Assembly: GCA_005778405.1 (NCBI GenBank)
Contig: SXOA01000183.1
Span: forward strand, 1-64,000
DNA: 64,000 bases
Direction of reading: 5' to 3'
Source: Planctomycetaceae bacterium
GTDB taxonomy: Bacteria; Planctomycetota; Planctomycetia; Pirellulales; Pirellulaceae
Made by a program: the position numbers and the translations under genes. The notes below the pieces were generated by a model, which did no database searches, was not told where the DNA came from, and saw only the letters and a program-made list of their open reading frames with translations. The first letter of the stretch is position 1. Every line of letters starts with the position of its first letter. Of this stretch, positions 55,226-63,693 are shown piece by piece.

Positions 55226-55638
55226 TCTGGACCGATCCAGCTATCGAAAACCTGCAATCCATCTTTGATCATCTTGCCGACGATCAACCGCAGAACGCAC
55301 GTGGAGTGGTCACCAAGATCATCGAGCGGGTTGAAACGCTGGAAACTTATCCCGCTGTGGGTGACCTGTTTCGCAAGCGCGCCAAAGTCCGCCAGATATT
55401 CTCGGACGTCTATCGGATCTTCTATCGTGTTCTCGAAGACCAGCGTCGCGTAGAAATCCTGGCCGTTTGGCATGGTTCGCGGAGAAATCCCAAACTGCCA
55501 TTAGATACGCGTCTTGGCCGGATCGAGTCGGCGGTTTTCTGCAAAAAAACCCTGGAATGTGGCGGGAAATCGCTCGCCGGCAAAAAATGTCCCTTTTGGC
55601 CATTTGATTCTCGACACAGGCTTGAGATAGTGGCATAA
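55210..55638 (+). CDS. RelE/ParE-family toxin with C-terminal extension
   Basis: A 142-residue protein. Residues 1-97 match the RelE/ParE fold: KVVWTDPAIENLQSIFDHLADD, helix pair, then YPAVGDLFRKRAKVRQIFSDVYRIFYRV and RVEILAVWHGSR. ParE-type toxins usually end there, at 95-100 residues. The last 45 residues (from about LDTRLGRIES, with CKKTLECGGK and KKCPFWPF) do not fit the family and may reflect a lost stop codon. ParE poisons gyrase and RelE cuts mRNA; which applies here cannot be told. Confidence 0.88.
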   Translation: MDYKVVWTDPAIENLQSIFDHLADDQPQNARGVVTKIIERVETLETYPAVGDLFRKRAKVRQIFSDVYRIFYRVLEDQRRVEILAVWHGSRRNPKLPLDTRLGRIESAVFCKKTLECGGKSLAGKKCPFWPFDSRHRLEIVA

Positions 55639-55723
55639 TTTGGGCTGGTTCTTTACTGGGCGAATCCCCGGATTGATTCATAATAACTTCGTTGGGGCTG
55701 GCTTCATTGCCTGGAGGTGGTCT

Positions 55724-57760
55724 ATGCGTCGCGACATCTTATGTGCTGCTGCGGGAATGGTATTGCTGGGCATCGCCGGTTGTGGCGGAGGCAAGGCTTC
55801 CTCGCCACCGCCAGCTGCCCCCGCGAGCAGCCCAGCTCCAGCCGCGAGCGGGGCCCCCACGCCTCCAGCTGCATCATCAGCACCGGGTGCTACGACAGGA
55901 CCAGCCGGCGGCCCGAGCATGCCGGGAATGACTGGACCGGGCATGTCTGGTGGACCCGGTATGACTGGCGGACCGGGCATGCCGGGAATGCCGGGAATGC
56001 CTAGCGGCCCACCGGGGGGAATGGCTGGCGCACCTGGGGGAATGACTGGCGCACCTGGGGGAATGACCGGACCGGGCGCGGTTGGACCAATGGGTGTCGG
56101 CGGCGCAGGCTTTGGACCGATGGGCGTAGGAGCCGGTGGAATCACGGGCCCAGGGATTGGACCAATGGGCCCGATGGGAGTTGGCGGGCCGGGTCTTGGT
56201 CCGATGGGTCCCATGGGCGTGGGAGCTGGTGGACTCGCGGGCCCTGCCGGTGTGGATGACGGCGGCATGGGTCCAATGGGTGAAGGCGGACCTGCTCTTG
56301 GCCCGATGGGCGCGGGACCCGGTGTCGGCGCTCCAGGCTTGGGACCGATGGGTGCAGGTCCCGGTCTTGGACCGATGGGTCCGATGGGAGCCGGTTTTCC
56401 CGGTGGACCAATGGGAGCCGGGGGATTCCCGGGTCGCGGGACCGTCGTCGAGCCGGTCACTCTTCTGGACTTTGCGAAGAGGGCCTTTCAAGAAGGAAAT
56501 GACAAAGACGGATATGATTACCTTTGTGCTCACTACATCTGCAATGAAAAAGAAGGCGAAGACCTGAAGAGCAAGATCAAATGGTCGCCGGGCCTGAAAC
56601 ATCCTGTGCTCGCCGTGCGGATCGGAATTGGCATCATCTACGCCGCGCCCAAGGATTTCACGGGTGATCCGCAGCCCGTCGGCCGCGTGAAAGAACTTCC
56701 TGCTGCGGGCGGATTAGGAGGCCCAGGTGGCATGGCTGGCGGAGGTCGCCGCGGACGCGGTGGAGCCGGTGGACCTGGAATGATGCCGGGCATGGCCGGT
56801 GGACCAGGCATGGCCGGTGGACCAGGAATGATGGGACCTGGCATGGGAGGTCCCGGCGGCAGTGCGCCGGCGGACGGTCGCAGCCAGATTGATTATTACA
56901 CAGGGGAGTTCGGGACCAGGTTCCTGGAGTCACTCGAATCGAGGATTATGGACGGCAAGTTTGGGGACACCCTCAAGGATTTTGAATCTCCTCCGAGCGC
57001 CGGTGCTGGTCGCGGCGGACCGGGCATGGGTATGCCCGGAATGGCTCCCGGTGGATTGATGGCACCGGTAGGAGGCGCGGGTGCGATTGGTGGACCGATG
57101 GGTGATGGTCCCCCGGGTGCCGGTGGAGCCGCGGGTGCCGCAGGGAGTTCGAAGGACCCCAAAGGGATATTACCGGGATTGGTGATGCTGGGAGTTGGCA
57201 GCAGCAAGGATTGGCTCGAAAGGCGGGCCAAGGATCAGACTTTGGATCTGCTCTTTATTTTTGAAGTCAAAATTGCTCAGTCCCTAAAAACCGAGATTGT
57301 CAATAACACCACCACGCTCAAGCTGTATGCCGTGCAAAAGCCAGCGGAGGTGGTCTTCACCACTGCCGCTATCAACGCAGTGGGAGTCACCAAGGCCCGC
57401 GAAAAGGTCAAGGACAAGGATCCAGTCGACAACGAAGTCGAGCGGATGATGAACGTATTGGAAAAAGGTGCCGGCGACGGAAAACTGCCATTCGTCGTCA
57501 CCGGCATGCCGGCCCTCCAGCCGGAACATGCCATGCGTCGCGTAAACTTGATCACTGCTTCCCAGTCGGCAGCGCCCTTGGCCCACCTCGTCGAGATCCG
57601 CGCTTTCAAGGCCATGCGCCTTATCAGCGGTCAGCAATACCAGGACGGAGTCAAAGGACTGATCGGCCCGGAGAAGGCCGAGACCTTGCTCAAGACCGAC
57701 AAGGAAGCAGATGCCAAGGTGGCCCTCGCATCTTTTCTGCCGCGCAAAGGGAGACGATAA
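55724..57760 (+). CDS. Gly/Met/Pro-repeat lipoprotein
   Basis: A 678-residue protein. The lipobox IAGC puts the lipidated Cys at residue 20. Residues 25-60 are Ala/Ser/Pro-rich. Residues about 62-245 are nearly only Gly, Met, Pro, Ala and Val in units such as GPMGVG, GPGLGPMG and GMPGMP. A folded domain follows (LLDFAKRAFQEGNDKDGYDYLCAHYICNEKEG, split around residue 260), two more Gly/Met-rich linkers, and a C-terminal domain (LKTEIVNNTTTLKLYAVQKP, GVTKAREKVKDKDPVDNEVERMMNVLEKG). It probably sits on the periplasmic face as an extended spacer. GGAGGTGG precedes the ATG at 55724. Function unknown. Confidence 0.85.
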   Translation: MRRDILCAAAGMVLLGIAGCGGGKASSPPPAAPASSPAPAASGAPTPPAASSAPGATTGPAGGPSMPGMTGPGMSGGPGMTGGPGMPGMPGMPSGPPGGMAGAPGGMTGAPGGMTGPGAVGPMGVGGAGFGPMGVGAGGITGPGIGPMGPMGVGGPGLGPMGPMGVGAGGLAGPAGVDDGGMGPMGEGGPALGPMGAGPGVGAPGLGPMGAGPGLGPMGPMGAGFPGGPMGAGGFPGRGTVVEPVTLLDFAKRAFQEGNDKDGYDYLCAHYICNEKEGEDLKSKIKWSPGLKHPVLAVRIGIGIIYAAPKDFTGDPQPVGRVKELPAAGGLGGPGGMAGGGRRGRGGAGGPGMMPGMAGGPGMAGGPGMMGPGMGGPGGSAPADGRSQIDYYTGEFGTRFLESLESRIMDGKFGDTLKDFESPPSAGAGRGGPGMGMPGMAPGGLMAPVGGAGAIGGPMGDGPPGAGGAAGAAGSSKDPKGILPGLVMLGVGSSKDWLERRAKDQTLDLLFIFEVKIAQSLKTEIVNNTTTLKLYAVQKPAEVVFTTAAINAVGVTKAREKVKDKDPVDNEVERMMNVLEKGAGDGKLPFVVTGMPALQPEHAMRRVNLITASQSAAPLAHLVEIRAFKAMRLISGQQYQDGVKGLIGPEKAETLLKTDKEADAKVALASFLPRKGRR

Positions 57761-57877
57761 TTCGCTCGTTCAGCGCTGGCCAAGCAGCTTTTTCGCTGTG
57801 GCCGGCGCAGGGCGGAAAGCTACCTTAGTCGGCAGATACTGCGGGGCCATTCGGCGACCGTTCACACAAGTGAAATC

Positions 57878-58966
57878 ATGCGACTGTTGCGACCTGCGAT
57901 GCTGGGGCTGTTCGTCCTGTCGCTGTGCTCGCTGCCGGCGCTGGCTCAGTCCAGCGCAAACTTCGCCGACAAACTGCCGCGCATCGAGCGGATGATTGCG
58001 GAAGAGATGGAAAGGAACGGCGCGCCCGGGGTGGCAGTCGCCATTAAGCAGGACGGAAGGGTCGTGCTTGCCAAGGGCTTCGGCTTTGCGGATGTGGAAA
58101 ACAAAGTTCCATTCACCACAAACACGGTTTCGCGGATCGGTTCGATTTCCAAGACCTTCACCGCGCTCGCGGTATTGCAACTGGTCGAGCAGGGTAAGAT
58201 CAAACTGGACGATGAAGTGCAGGTTTATGTCCCCAGTTTCCCCAAAAAATCCGCACCCATCACCATCCGGCAATTGCTCGGTCATCAAGGGGGGATCCGG
58301 CATTACCGTGGGGCGGAAAGGCTCAGCGCCAAACATTACGAATCGGTCGAGGCCGCTCTGGAAATCTTCAAAGACGATCCCTTGGTAGCGGAGCCCGGAA
58401 CGAAGTTCAGTTACACAAGCTACGGATACAACCTGCTCAGCCGCGTGGTGGAAGCGGCTTCTGGGATGAGTTTTGGCGACTATTTGCAGGAGCGGATCTT
58501 TACGCCGCTAGAATTGAAGGCGACTTATCTGGATGACGCGGCCCGGCTGATTCCGAATCGAGCCCGCAACTACTCGCGGCGGAACCAGGACTCGGTCCAA
58601 AATGCCTTGGCGGTCGACCAGAGCAACAAATGGGGTGGCGGCGGACTGCTGTCGACAGTCGAGGATTTGGTTCACTATGCCGATTCGTACGACACCCACC
58701 AATTGCTGAAGGCCGAGACAATCACCCTCATGTTCACGCCGCAGAATCTTAGCGACGGCAAACCGACGAGCTATGGCATGGGCTGGACCAGTGCACTGGA
58801 AAACGGGTGGCGGCGCATCGAACATACCGGTGGCAGCGTGGGAGCGAGTTCGGCCTTGGCCAAATACCCCGACCAGCGGACTACGATTGCGGTTCTGGTC
58901 AACAACGATTTTTTCACGGGACCGAACTTTCGCGCCCGGGTGGCCAAGATATTGCTTGAGCCGTAA
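57878..58966 (+). CDS. Secreted serine hydrolase (class C beta-lactamase / DD-peptidase family)
   Basis: A 362-residue protein with a Sec signal (ending LPALAQ, about residue 24). The serine-lysine motif GSISKTF lies near residue 90, the Tyr motif TSYGYNLLSR near 188 and the third motif EHTGGSVG near 310. These mark the AmpC/EstB/DD-carboxypeptidase fold. It may hydrolyse peptides, esters or amides of D-amino acids. Natural beta-lactam resistance is not implied. Confidence 0.94.
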   Translation: MRLLRPAMLGLFVLSLCSLPALAQSSANFADKLPRIERMIAEEMERNGAPGVAVAIKQDGRVVLAKGFGFADVENKVPFTTNTVSRIGSISKTFTALAVLQLVEQGKIKLDDEVQVYVPSFPKKSAPITIRQLLGHQGGIRHYRGAERLSAKHYESVEAALEIFKDDPLVAEPGTKFSYTSYGYNLLSRVVEAASGMSFGDYLQERIFTPLELKATYLDDAARLIPNRARNYSRRNQDSVQNALAVDQSNKWGGGGLLSTVEDLVHYADSYDTHQLLKAETITLMFTPQNLSDGKPTSYGMGWTSALENGWRRIEHTGGSVGASSALAKYPDQRTTIAVLVNNDFFTGPNFRARVAKILLEP

Positions 58967-59009
58967 AACTAAACGCTGTCCACCGACTTTTGAACCATGA
59001 GGAATCACC

Positions 59010-59213
59010 ATGGAAAAGCAAGTAGTTTCGTTGCAACCTAGCGAGCAAGGTCTGCTTGCTGCCGCTTCGCGGATCTATGCCGCGTACATTGTTTCCGGTC
59101 AGGTTGCCGAAGGGCAGGAGGACGGCTGGCGGGCGCGGGCGATCCGCGAGGCCATCTGGTTTGCCCAGCACGTGGACGATTCCGTTTCGGCGGACGACGA
59201 AATGCGATCTTGA
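59010..59213 (+). CDS. Small hypothetical protein (67 aa)
   Basis: A helical protein (EQGLLAAASRIYAAYIVSGQVAEG; RARAIREAIWFAQHVDD) with acidic end. AGGAATCACC precedes the ATG. It lies 43 bases after the serine hydrolase and 30 before the SAM-domain gene, so it is likely part of the bioA operon. Family not recognised. Confidence 0.72.
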   Translation: MEKQVVSLQPSEQGLLAAASRIYAAYIVSGQVAEGQEDGWRARAIREAIWFAQHVDDSVSADDEMRS

Positions 59214-59243
59214 GAATGGTCTTGGCCCCGGGAGTTTGGCGGC

Positions 59244-59531
59244 GTGGCTCACAAAATCGAAGGGCAGGTCGTTTCCATCAGCGAGCAGGGCAACCTCGTG
59301 ACGGATATCCCCTGCGCTGCGCTCGCGGCCGCCCCTCGCGACTCAGCCGTATCCATCCGTTGCGACGAGCATGAGACAGTCGGCCTGTTTACGTCTGGCC
59401 ACAGCGAACCTGAAATGTCCTTTCTGGCGTTGCTGGGTGACAGCGGCTGTTTGGAACTGACGATTGTGGGGGACAGCGCCAAAGTGATGCTGGGTATTCG
59501 CCTCGGCGAGCCGGTGAGCGTGCAATGGTAG
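59244..59531 (+). CDS. Lone SAM-hydroxide adenosyltransferase C-terminal-like domain
   Basis: A 95-residue protein. IEGQVVSISEQGNLVTDIPC matches the start of the C-terminal domain of the SAM hydrolase/halogenase family (DUF62; usual form G-x-V-x-x-I-D-x-F-G-N-x-x-T-N-I), and CLELTIVGDSAKVMLGIRLGEPVSV resembles its end (E-x-x-x-x-x-G-x-A...). The N-terminal catalytic domain is absent. It starts with GTG and its stop overlaps the bioA start (ATGGTAG). Since BioA uses SAM as amino donor, a SAM-related helper role is an attractive but untested idea. Confidence 0.72.
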   Translation: MAHKIEGQVVSISEQGNLVTDIPCAALAAAPRDSAVSIRCDEHETVGLFTSGHSEPEMSFLALLGDSGCLELTIVGDSAKVMLGIRLGEPVSVQW

Positions 59532-60877
59532 AGCCGGGCATGAAGGAGCTTGAGACTTGGGACCGCGAGCACGTTTGGCACGCCTTCACGCAGATGGCGG
59601 AGCATGTCCCTTTTCTGATCCGCGAGGCCCACGGGTGCACGCTGGTGGACATGCAGGGTCGCGAGTATCTCGACGGCGTTTCCAGCCTCTGGTGCAACAT
59701 CCACGGCCATCGCCATCCGCGGCTGGATGAAGCGATTCGGAGGCAACTTGACGAAGTGGCCCATGTCACGCTGCTGGGAATGTCCCATCCCACCACGGTG
59801 AAACTGGCCCGCCGCCTGGCAGAGATCGCTCCCGGTCTGCCGCACGTTTTCTTTTCGGACAGCGGGGCCAGCGCCGTGGAAGTTGCGCTCAAGTTGGCCT
59901 TTCAGTACTGGCAGCAGTGCGAGCGCCCCCAGCCGCGGAAGACGAAGTACCTGGCATTCGAGCACGCTTACCACGGCGACACACTGGGGAGCGTCAGCGT
60001 TGGGGGCGTGGCCCGGTTCCACGCCATGTTTCGCCCGCTCTTGTTCGAGGTCGTTCGGCTTCCCGCGCCGGACACCTATCGACTTCCTGCGGGCGTGATT
60101 CCCGAAACCGCCTGCGAACACTACCTTGCTTTCGTCGAACAGGCGATTGAGGAAAATCATCAGGAGCTTGCTGCGGTAGTCATCGAGCCACTCGTGCAGG
60201 CCGCGGCGGGAATGCTCATGCATCCGTCGGGCTTTCTGGCCGGGGTCCGCGAGATAACACGCAGGCACAACGTGCTGCTCATCGCCGATGAGGTCGCGGT
60301 TGGCATGGGGCGGACGGGAACGATGTTTGCCTGCGAGCAAGAGCTGGTCGTCCCGGATTTGCTCTGTCTGGGAAAGGGTCTCACCGGCGGCTACTTGCCG
60401 CTCGCGGCGACGTTGGCCACGGACAAAATCTGGCGGGCCTTCCTCGGCAAGTATGAAGAGTCAAAGACGTTCTTTCACGGCCATACCTATGGAGGCAATC
60501 CGCTGGGGGCCGCTGCGGCGCTCGCCACGCTCGATGTCTTTGAGGAGGAGCAGACTCTCGCCGCGATGCAGCCCAAGGTTCAGAGATTGGCGGAACATCT
60601 GGCCCGCATCTCATCGCACCCGCATATCGGCGATGTGCGGCAGCGGGGGCTGATGGCGGGGATCGAACTGGTGCGGGACAAGACAACCAAGGAGCCCTAT
60701 CCCTGGAGCGAGCAGCGGGGCATCCTCGCCTGCCGTCACGCGCTCTCGCATGGCGTCTGGCTCCGGCCGCTCGGCAATGTCGTCGTCATCCTGCCGCCCC
60801 TCGCGATCTCTCTCGCAGAGCTCGACCGGATTTGCTTGGCGGCCGAAGCGGGGATCGACGAGGCAACGCGCAAGTAG
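59525..60877 (+). CDS. bioA: Adenosylmethionine-8-amino-7-oxononanoate aminotransferase
   Basis: A 450-residue PLP enzyme of biotin synthesis that makes DAPA, with SAM as amino donor. DREHVWHAFTQM and GVSSLWCNIHGHRHP are BioA-specific, FFSDSGASAVEVALKLAFQYW binds PLP phosphate, LIADEVAVGMGRTG holds the PLP Asp, and LLCLGKGLTGGYLPLAATL the PLP Lys. No other bio genes are in the window. The start overlaps the preceding gene by seven bases; an ATG at 59540 is possible. Confidence 0.96.
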   Translation: MVEPGMKELETWDREHVWHAFTQMAEHVPFLIREAHGCTLVDMQGREYLDGVSSLWCNIHGHRHPRLDEAIRRQLDEVAHVTLLGMSHPTTVKLARRLAEIAPGLPHVFFSDSGASAVEVALKLAFQYWQQCERPQPRKTKYLAFEHAYHGDTLGSVSVGGVARFHAMFRPLLFEVVRLPAPDTYRLPAGVIPETACEHYLAFVEQAIEENHQELAAVVIEPLVQAAAGMLMHPSGFLAGVREITRRHNVLLIADEVAVGMGRTGTMFACEQELVVPDLLCLGKGLTGGYLPLAATLATDKIWRAFLGKYEESKTFFHGHTYGGNPLGAAAALATLDVFEEEQTLAAMQPKVQRLAEHLARISSHPHIGDVRQRGLMAGIELVRDKTTKEPYPWSEQRGILACRHALSHGVWLRPLGNVVVILPPLAISLAELDRICLAAEAGIDEATRK

Positions 60878-60889
60878 CTTCCCGCGTCG

Positions 60890-61978
60890 TTATTTGTTCT
60901 TGTCCTTGGGAACATCAATCTGCGGCGGCTCAGATTTGTCCCACTTCGCCGCTTTCTCCTCCTCGGACGGCTCCTTGAGCGGCCGGACAATTCGAAAGCC
61001 GACGTTAAGGGCGTCGGTGAGATACCAGATGCTCTGCGGAATCTGCGGGTCCTGCTGCTTCCAGTCTTCAATCGACGCCACGCGGGACGCGCTCCGCAAA
61101 GCGGCCGCGTCGCCGTCCCACGAGCCTCCCCGCACAACGCGGCCATATTCCTTGAGCGGAATGGCCAGCGGATCCTTCACAATCTTCCCCGCGTCCTTGC
61201 CGTAGAAGTCAGCCGTGTGCTGGTCCAGCACCCACTCCGCCACATTGCCATGCAGGTCGTGCAGGCCCCAGGGGTTGGGTTTTTTCTTGCCGATCTTCTG
61301 GTACTTCTCGTTGCTGTTGTCGTAGAACCAGGCGTACTCTCCCAGCTTCTCCGCATCGTCGCCAAAGGAGTATGTAGTCTTCGTCCCGGCCCGACACGCG
61401 TACTCCCACTCCGCCTCGGTCGGCAGTCGATAGTAGCGGCCGGTCTTGGCCGACAGCCATTTGCAGAACGTGCGGCAGGAATGCTGCGTCATGCAAATCG
61501 CCGGGTAGCCCCGCTTCCCCATGCCAAAGGTCATGTCCGTGTAAGGCTTGGTCGGCTGGCTGATTTGAAAGATCTCCGAAGCCTTGTCCCGCTCGGTTTC
61601 CGCCTCTTGAGCCAGTTTGCGGCGGACGATGTCCAGGTCCGCGGACCAGATTTCATACACGTCCCAGGGAATCTCGCATCTGGCCATCCAGAACGGGCCG
61701 ATCTCCACCTCGTGCTGCGGTCCCTCATCAGCCTTGCGCTCCTTTTCCCCAGATGGGCTCCCCATCAAGAACTTGCCCCCGGGAATTGGCAGCATCTCGA
61801 TCTTCTCGTCGGTATGCTCCAGCAACTCCGCATACGGCTTCATCTCCCTTTCCGACGCCGCAGCTGCATCCGGCCCTGGAATTGGTTGGGGAGGTGCCGC
61901 GGTTAGAGGCATGATTTCAAGCATCGCCAACAGAGCGCCGGCGGCGACTACGGCGGACGGACAATAGCGTTGAACCAT
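60890..61978 (-). CDS. SUMF1/FGE-sulfatase-domain exported protein without active-site Cys
   Basis: A 362-residue protein with signal (VQRYCPSAVVAAGALLAML, ending about residue 28). The formylglycine-generating-enzyme-like scaffold is clear: MLPIPGGKFLMGSPSGE, YRLPTEAEWEYACRAGT, NPWGLHDLHGNVAEWV, VVRGGSWDGDAAALRSASR and NVGFRIVR. The Cys pair that catalyses formylglycine formation in true FGE is missing after GGSW, so this is probably a binding or structural member. A C-terminal Lys/Glu-rich tail follows. The start at 61978 agrees with a TATAAT box about 58 bases upstream. Confidence 0.92.
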   Translation of the reverse strand: MVQRYCPSAVVAAGALLAMLEIMPLTAAPPQPIPGPDAAAASEREMKPYAELLEHTDEKIEMLPIPGGKFLMGSPSGEKERKADEGPQHEVEIGPFWMARCEIPWDVYEIWSADLDIVRRKLAQEAETERDKASEIFQISQPTKPYTDMTFGMGKRGYPAICMTQHSCRTFCKWLSAKTGRYYRLPTEAEWEYACRAGTKTTYSFGDDAEKLGEYAWFYDNSNEKYQKIGKKKPNPWGLHDLHGNVAEWVLDQHTADFYGKDAGKIVKDPLAIPLKEYGRVVRGGSWDGDAAALRSASRVASIEDWKQQDPQIPQSIWYLTDALNVGFRIVRPLKEPSEEEKAAKWDKSEPPQIDVPKDKNK

Positions 61979-62034
61979 GGGAATGGATGGCAAGGACGAG
62001 GAACCGGGGAACGGAGCATTCAACCAGGACATTC

Positions 62035-62040
62035 ATTATA
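62035..62040 (-). promoter_or_regulatory. Candidate -10 box of the SUMF1-like gene
   Basis: A perfect TATAAT on the minus strand. Transcription would start near 62028, leaving a leader of about 50 bases before the ATG at 61978. The -35 region is GC-rich and poor. Confidence 0.4.
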
Positions 62041-62171
62041 GCCAGCCACCGCCCCGCGCGCCCAAGCCGGACACCCGAGGGCAACGGATTCGGGGACTTT
62101 GGGCGAGCGTGCGTAAGATTTAGAAAAAGTAGGAGTATGAAGACAAGCTTGAAGCGCCAAGAAATCACAAA

Positions 62172-62200
62172 ACCCCCGGCTTGCATGGCATGCCGGGGGT
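62172..62200 (-). terminator. Rho-independent terminator of the Cys-rich gene
   Basis: ACCCCCGGC (62172-62180) pairs exactly with GCCGGGGGT (62192-62200). On the minus strand the stem is followed by TTTGTGATTTC, a T-rich tail. It lies about 76 bases after the stop of the Cys-rich gene. Confidence 0.75.
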
Positions 62201-62275
62201 CTGTGTTATCTTGGAAGCGGGACCGAATGGTTCGCAGTGGTGTTTGCGATGTTCAGCCCACGCTGGCTTGGTTAG

Positions 62276-62788
62276 TTACTTGCCGCAACCGCAGGAAGGA
62301 GCAGCCATTTCGCAGCCGCAGCTGCTCTTGCAGCAGCGGGGCTGCTTGCAGCAGCGTTCCTTGGGGCATTTCGGCTGCTTGCAGCAGCGCTCTTTGCAGC
62401 AACGCTGCTTGGGGCAGCGGTCTTTGCAGCAGCGCTGCTTGTGGCACCGGGGTTCGCAGCCGCAGCTAGGAGCCTTGGCTTCGCAGGTGGGGGCGACAGC
62501 AGCGCAAGTCGGGGCGGCAGCGGCGCAAGTTGGGGCGGCGCAGCTCGGGGCGGCCTTCGCGCAGCTATTGCAGCTGTTGCAACGGGTCTTGCAGCAGCGT
62601 TCCTTGTGGCAACGCTCTTTGCAGCAGCGCTGCTTCGGGCAACGTTCCTTGCAGCACTTCGGAGCGCAGCAAGTGGGGGCCGCTTCGCAGCCGCAAGAGC
62701 TGCCGCCACCGAACATGCCGGCGGCATTGACGGAGGAGGCGATACACAGCAGACCGGCAGCCAAAGCCGCCACGATAAAGCGATTCAT
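62276..62788 (-). CDS. Secreted cysteine-rich repeat protein
   Basis: A 170-residue protein with a Sec signal (MNRFIVAALAAGLLCIASSVNAA). The mature part of about 147 residues has about 38 Cys in repeats such as CCKERCHKERCCK and CCKDRCPKQRCCK, with a central Ala/Pro/Thr-Cys block (APTCAAAAPTCAAVAPTC). The Lys/Arg-Cys-Cys pattern suggests disulfide cross-linking or metal binding, and planctomycete walls are known for Cys-rich proteins. AGGAG lies eight bases before the ATG at 62788. A terminator follows the gene. Function unknown. Confidence 0.88.
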   Translation of the reverse strand: MNRFIVAALAAGLLCIASSVNAAGMFGGGSSCGCEAAPTCCAPKCCKERCPKQRCCKERCHKERCCKTRCNSCNSCAKAAPSCAAPTCAAAAPTCAAVAPTCEAKAPSCGCEPRCHKQRCCKDRCPKQRCCKERCCKQPKCPKERCCKQPRCCKSSCGCEMAAPSCGCGK

Positions 62789-63344
62789 TGCAAAACTCCT
62801 AAAAACGGAACACACGGAGACGGAAACGGAAACAACCTGTCGCCGGAACCGCCGGCCCCGCGATGTTCTCGTAGGTGCGGCAGGCCGAGACGCTGACGTT
62901 CAGCGACCTTCAGCAACAATGCTGAATCTAGGTGTGCTATCGTCCCCCCAGTTTTCCGCTCTTGACTTGTCCGCAGAGTTCTCGCAAATTTCCCGCCTTG
63001 CCGGGCCGGTTACACAAAGGATGACTGCCACGCTGGTTCTGACGCTAGCACTGCCTTTTCCGTGAGCGCGGTGCGACGCCCTGGCCGATACCTTGTTTTC
63101 CCCGCTAACCCGCAGCACCAGCGAAGGAAATGGCCTCGTCGCTGGCGCTGCGGGTTAGTGAATGTGGCTTGAGGCAGCGCTGTCAAGCTGAACCGTTGCC
63201 GCGCGTTGTAAGGAATCGTTGCGCGAAAGCCATCAAAAAGGTTGCCACCCCTTTCGCTCTTTCTCCCTGATTACCGCGTAAGATATAAAGTGCGGGCACC
63301 ATGCTTGGGAGAACTCCTATTGTTCTCCCCCCAGGACATACATC
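62789..63344. other. 556-base divergent intergenic region
   Basis: Holds the leaders of the Cys-rich gene (minus) and the 100-residue gene (plus). The minus-strand leader is rich in GTTTCCGTTTCCG-like triplets. AGATATAAAG at about 63280 could be a plus-strand -10 region. No protein frame is convincing. Confidence 0.4.
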
Positions 63345-63647
63345 ATGACCACCACGTTGATGAGCCGCAGTCGAGCCACTGCCCCTGCCAGCCCGAGAGC
63401 GGCAGGCTTTTTGACCGAGCTTCCCGCAGTTATTGCGGAACTGGCCGAGTCCGCCGAGCGGGGGAACCGCCTGTTGCTGGGCCGATTGGCCCATCAATTG
63501 AAGGAATCTGGGGAGATGAACGGTTATGAGGGCTTGACCCCGTTTGCCGCCCGGCTGGAACGGGTCGCTGTGGGAAACGGGACCGCAATGGACATCCGAG
63601 TGGCACTGGATGACTTGATCGCGGAGTGTGGCAAGATGCAGGCGTAA
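63345..63647 (+). CDS. Small Hpt-like protein (100 aa)
   Basis: After a Ser/Arg/Ala-rich head of about 20 residues comes a helical domain (LPAVIAELAESAERGNRLLLGRLAHQLKESGEMNGYEGL and so on). LAHQLKESG resembles the H-x-L-K-G-(A/S) phospho-acceptor motif of histidine phosphotransfer domains, with E in place of G. The size fits one Hpt bundle. It may be a degenerate or divergent phosphotransfer protein. No kinase is nearby. Confidence 0.72.
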   Translation: MTTTLMSRSRATAPASPRAAGFLTELPAVIAELAESAERGNRLLLGRLAHQLKESGEMNGYEGLTPFAARLERVAVGNGTAMDIRVALDDLIAECGKMQA

Positions 63648-63680
63648 TGTAGCCACACGCGGCCCGCGTGTCGGCTGCTT
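63648..63680 (+). repeat. Stop-linked GTAGCC hairpin
   Basis: One base after the TAA stop at 63645-63647 comes GTAGCCACACGCGG. ACACGCG (63655-63661) pairs with CGCGTGT (63665-63671). It matches the family next to guaB and moaA and lies in the convergent gap before pgk. Confidence 0.75.
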
Positions 63681-63693
63681 GAGAGCTGTTGGC

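Noticed and set aside
57878-58966. Antibiotic-resistance beta-lactamase
   Set aside because: The motifs fit the wide serine-hydrolase family, which mostly has other roles; resistance cannot be read from sequence.
60890-61978. True formylglycine-generating enzyme acting on sulfatases
   Set aside because: The active-site cysteines are absent and no sulfatase gene is in the window; only the scaffold is supported.
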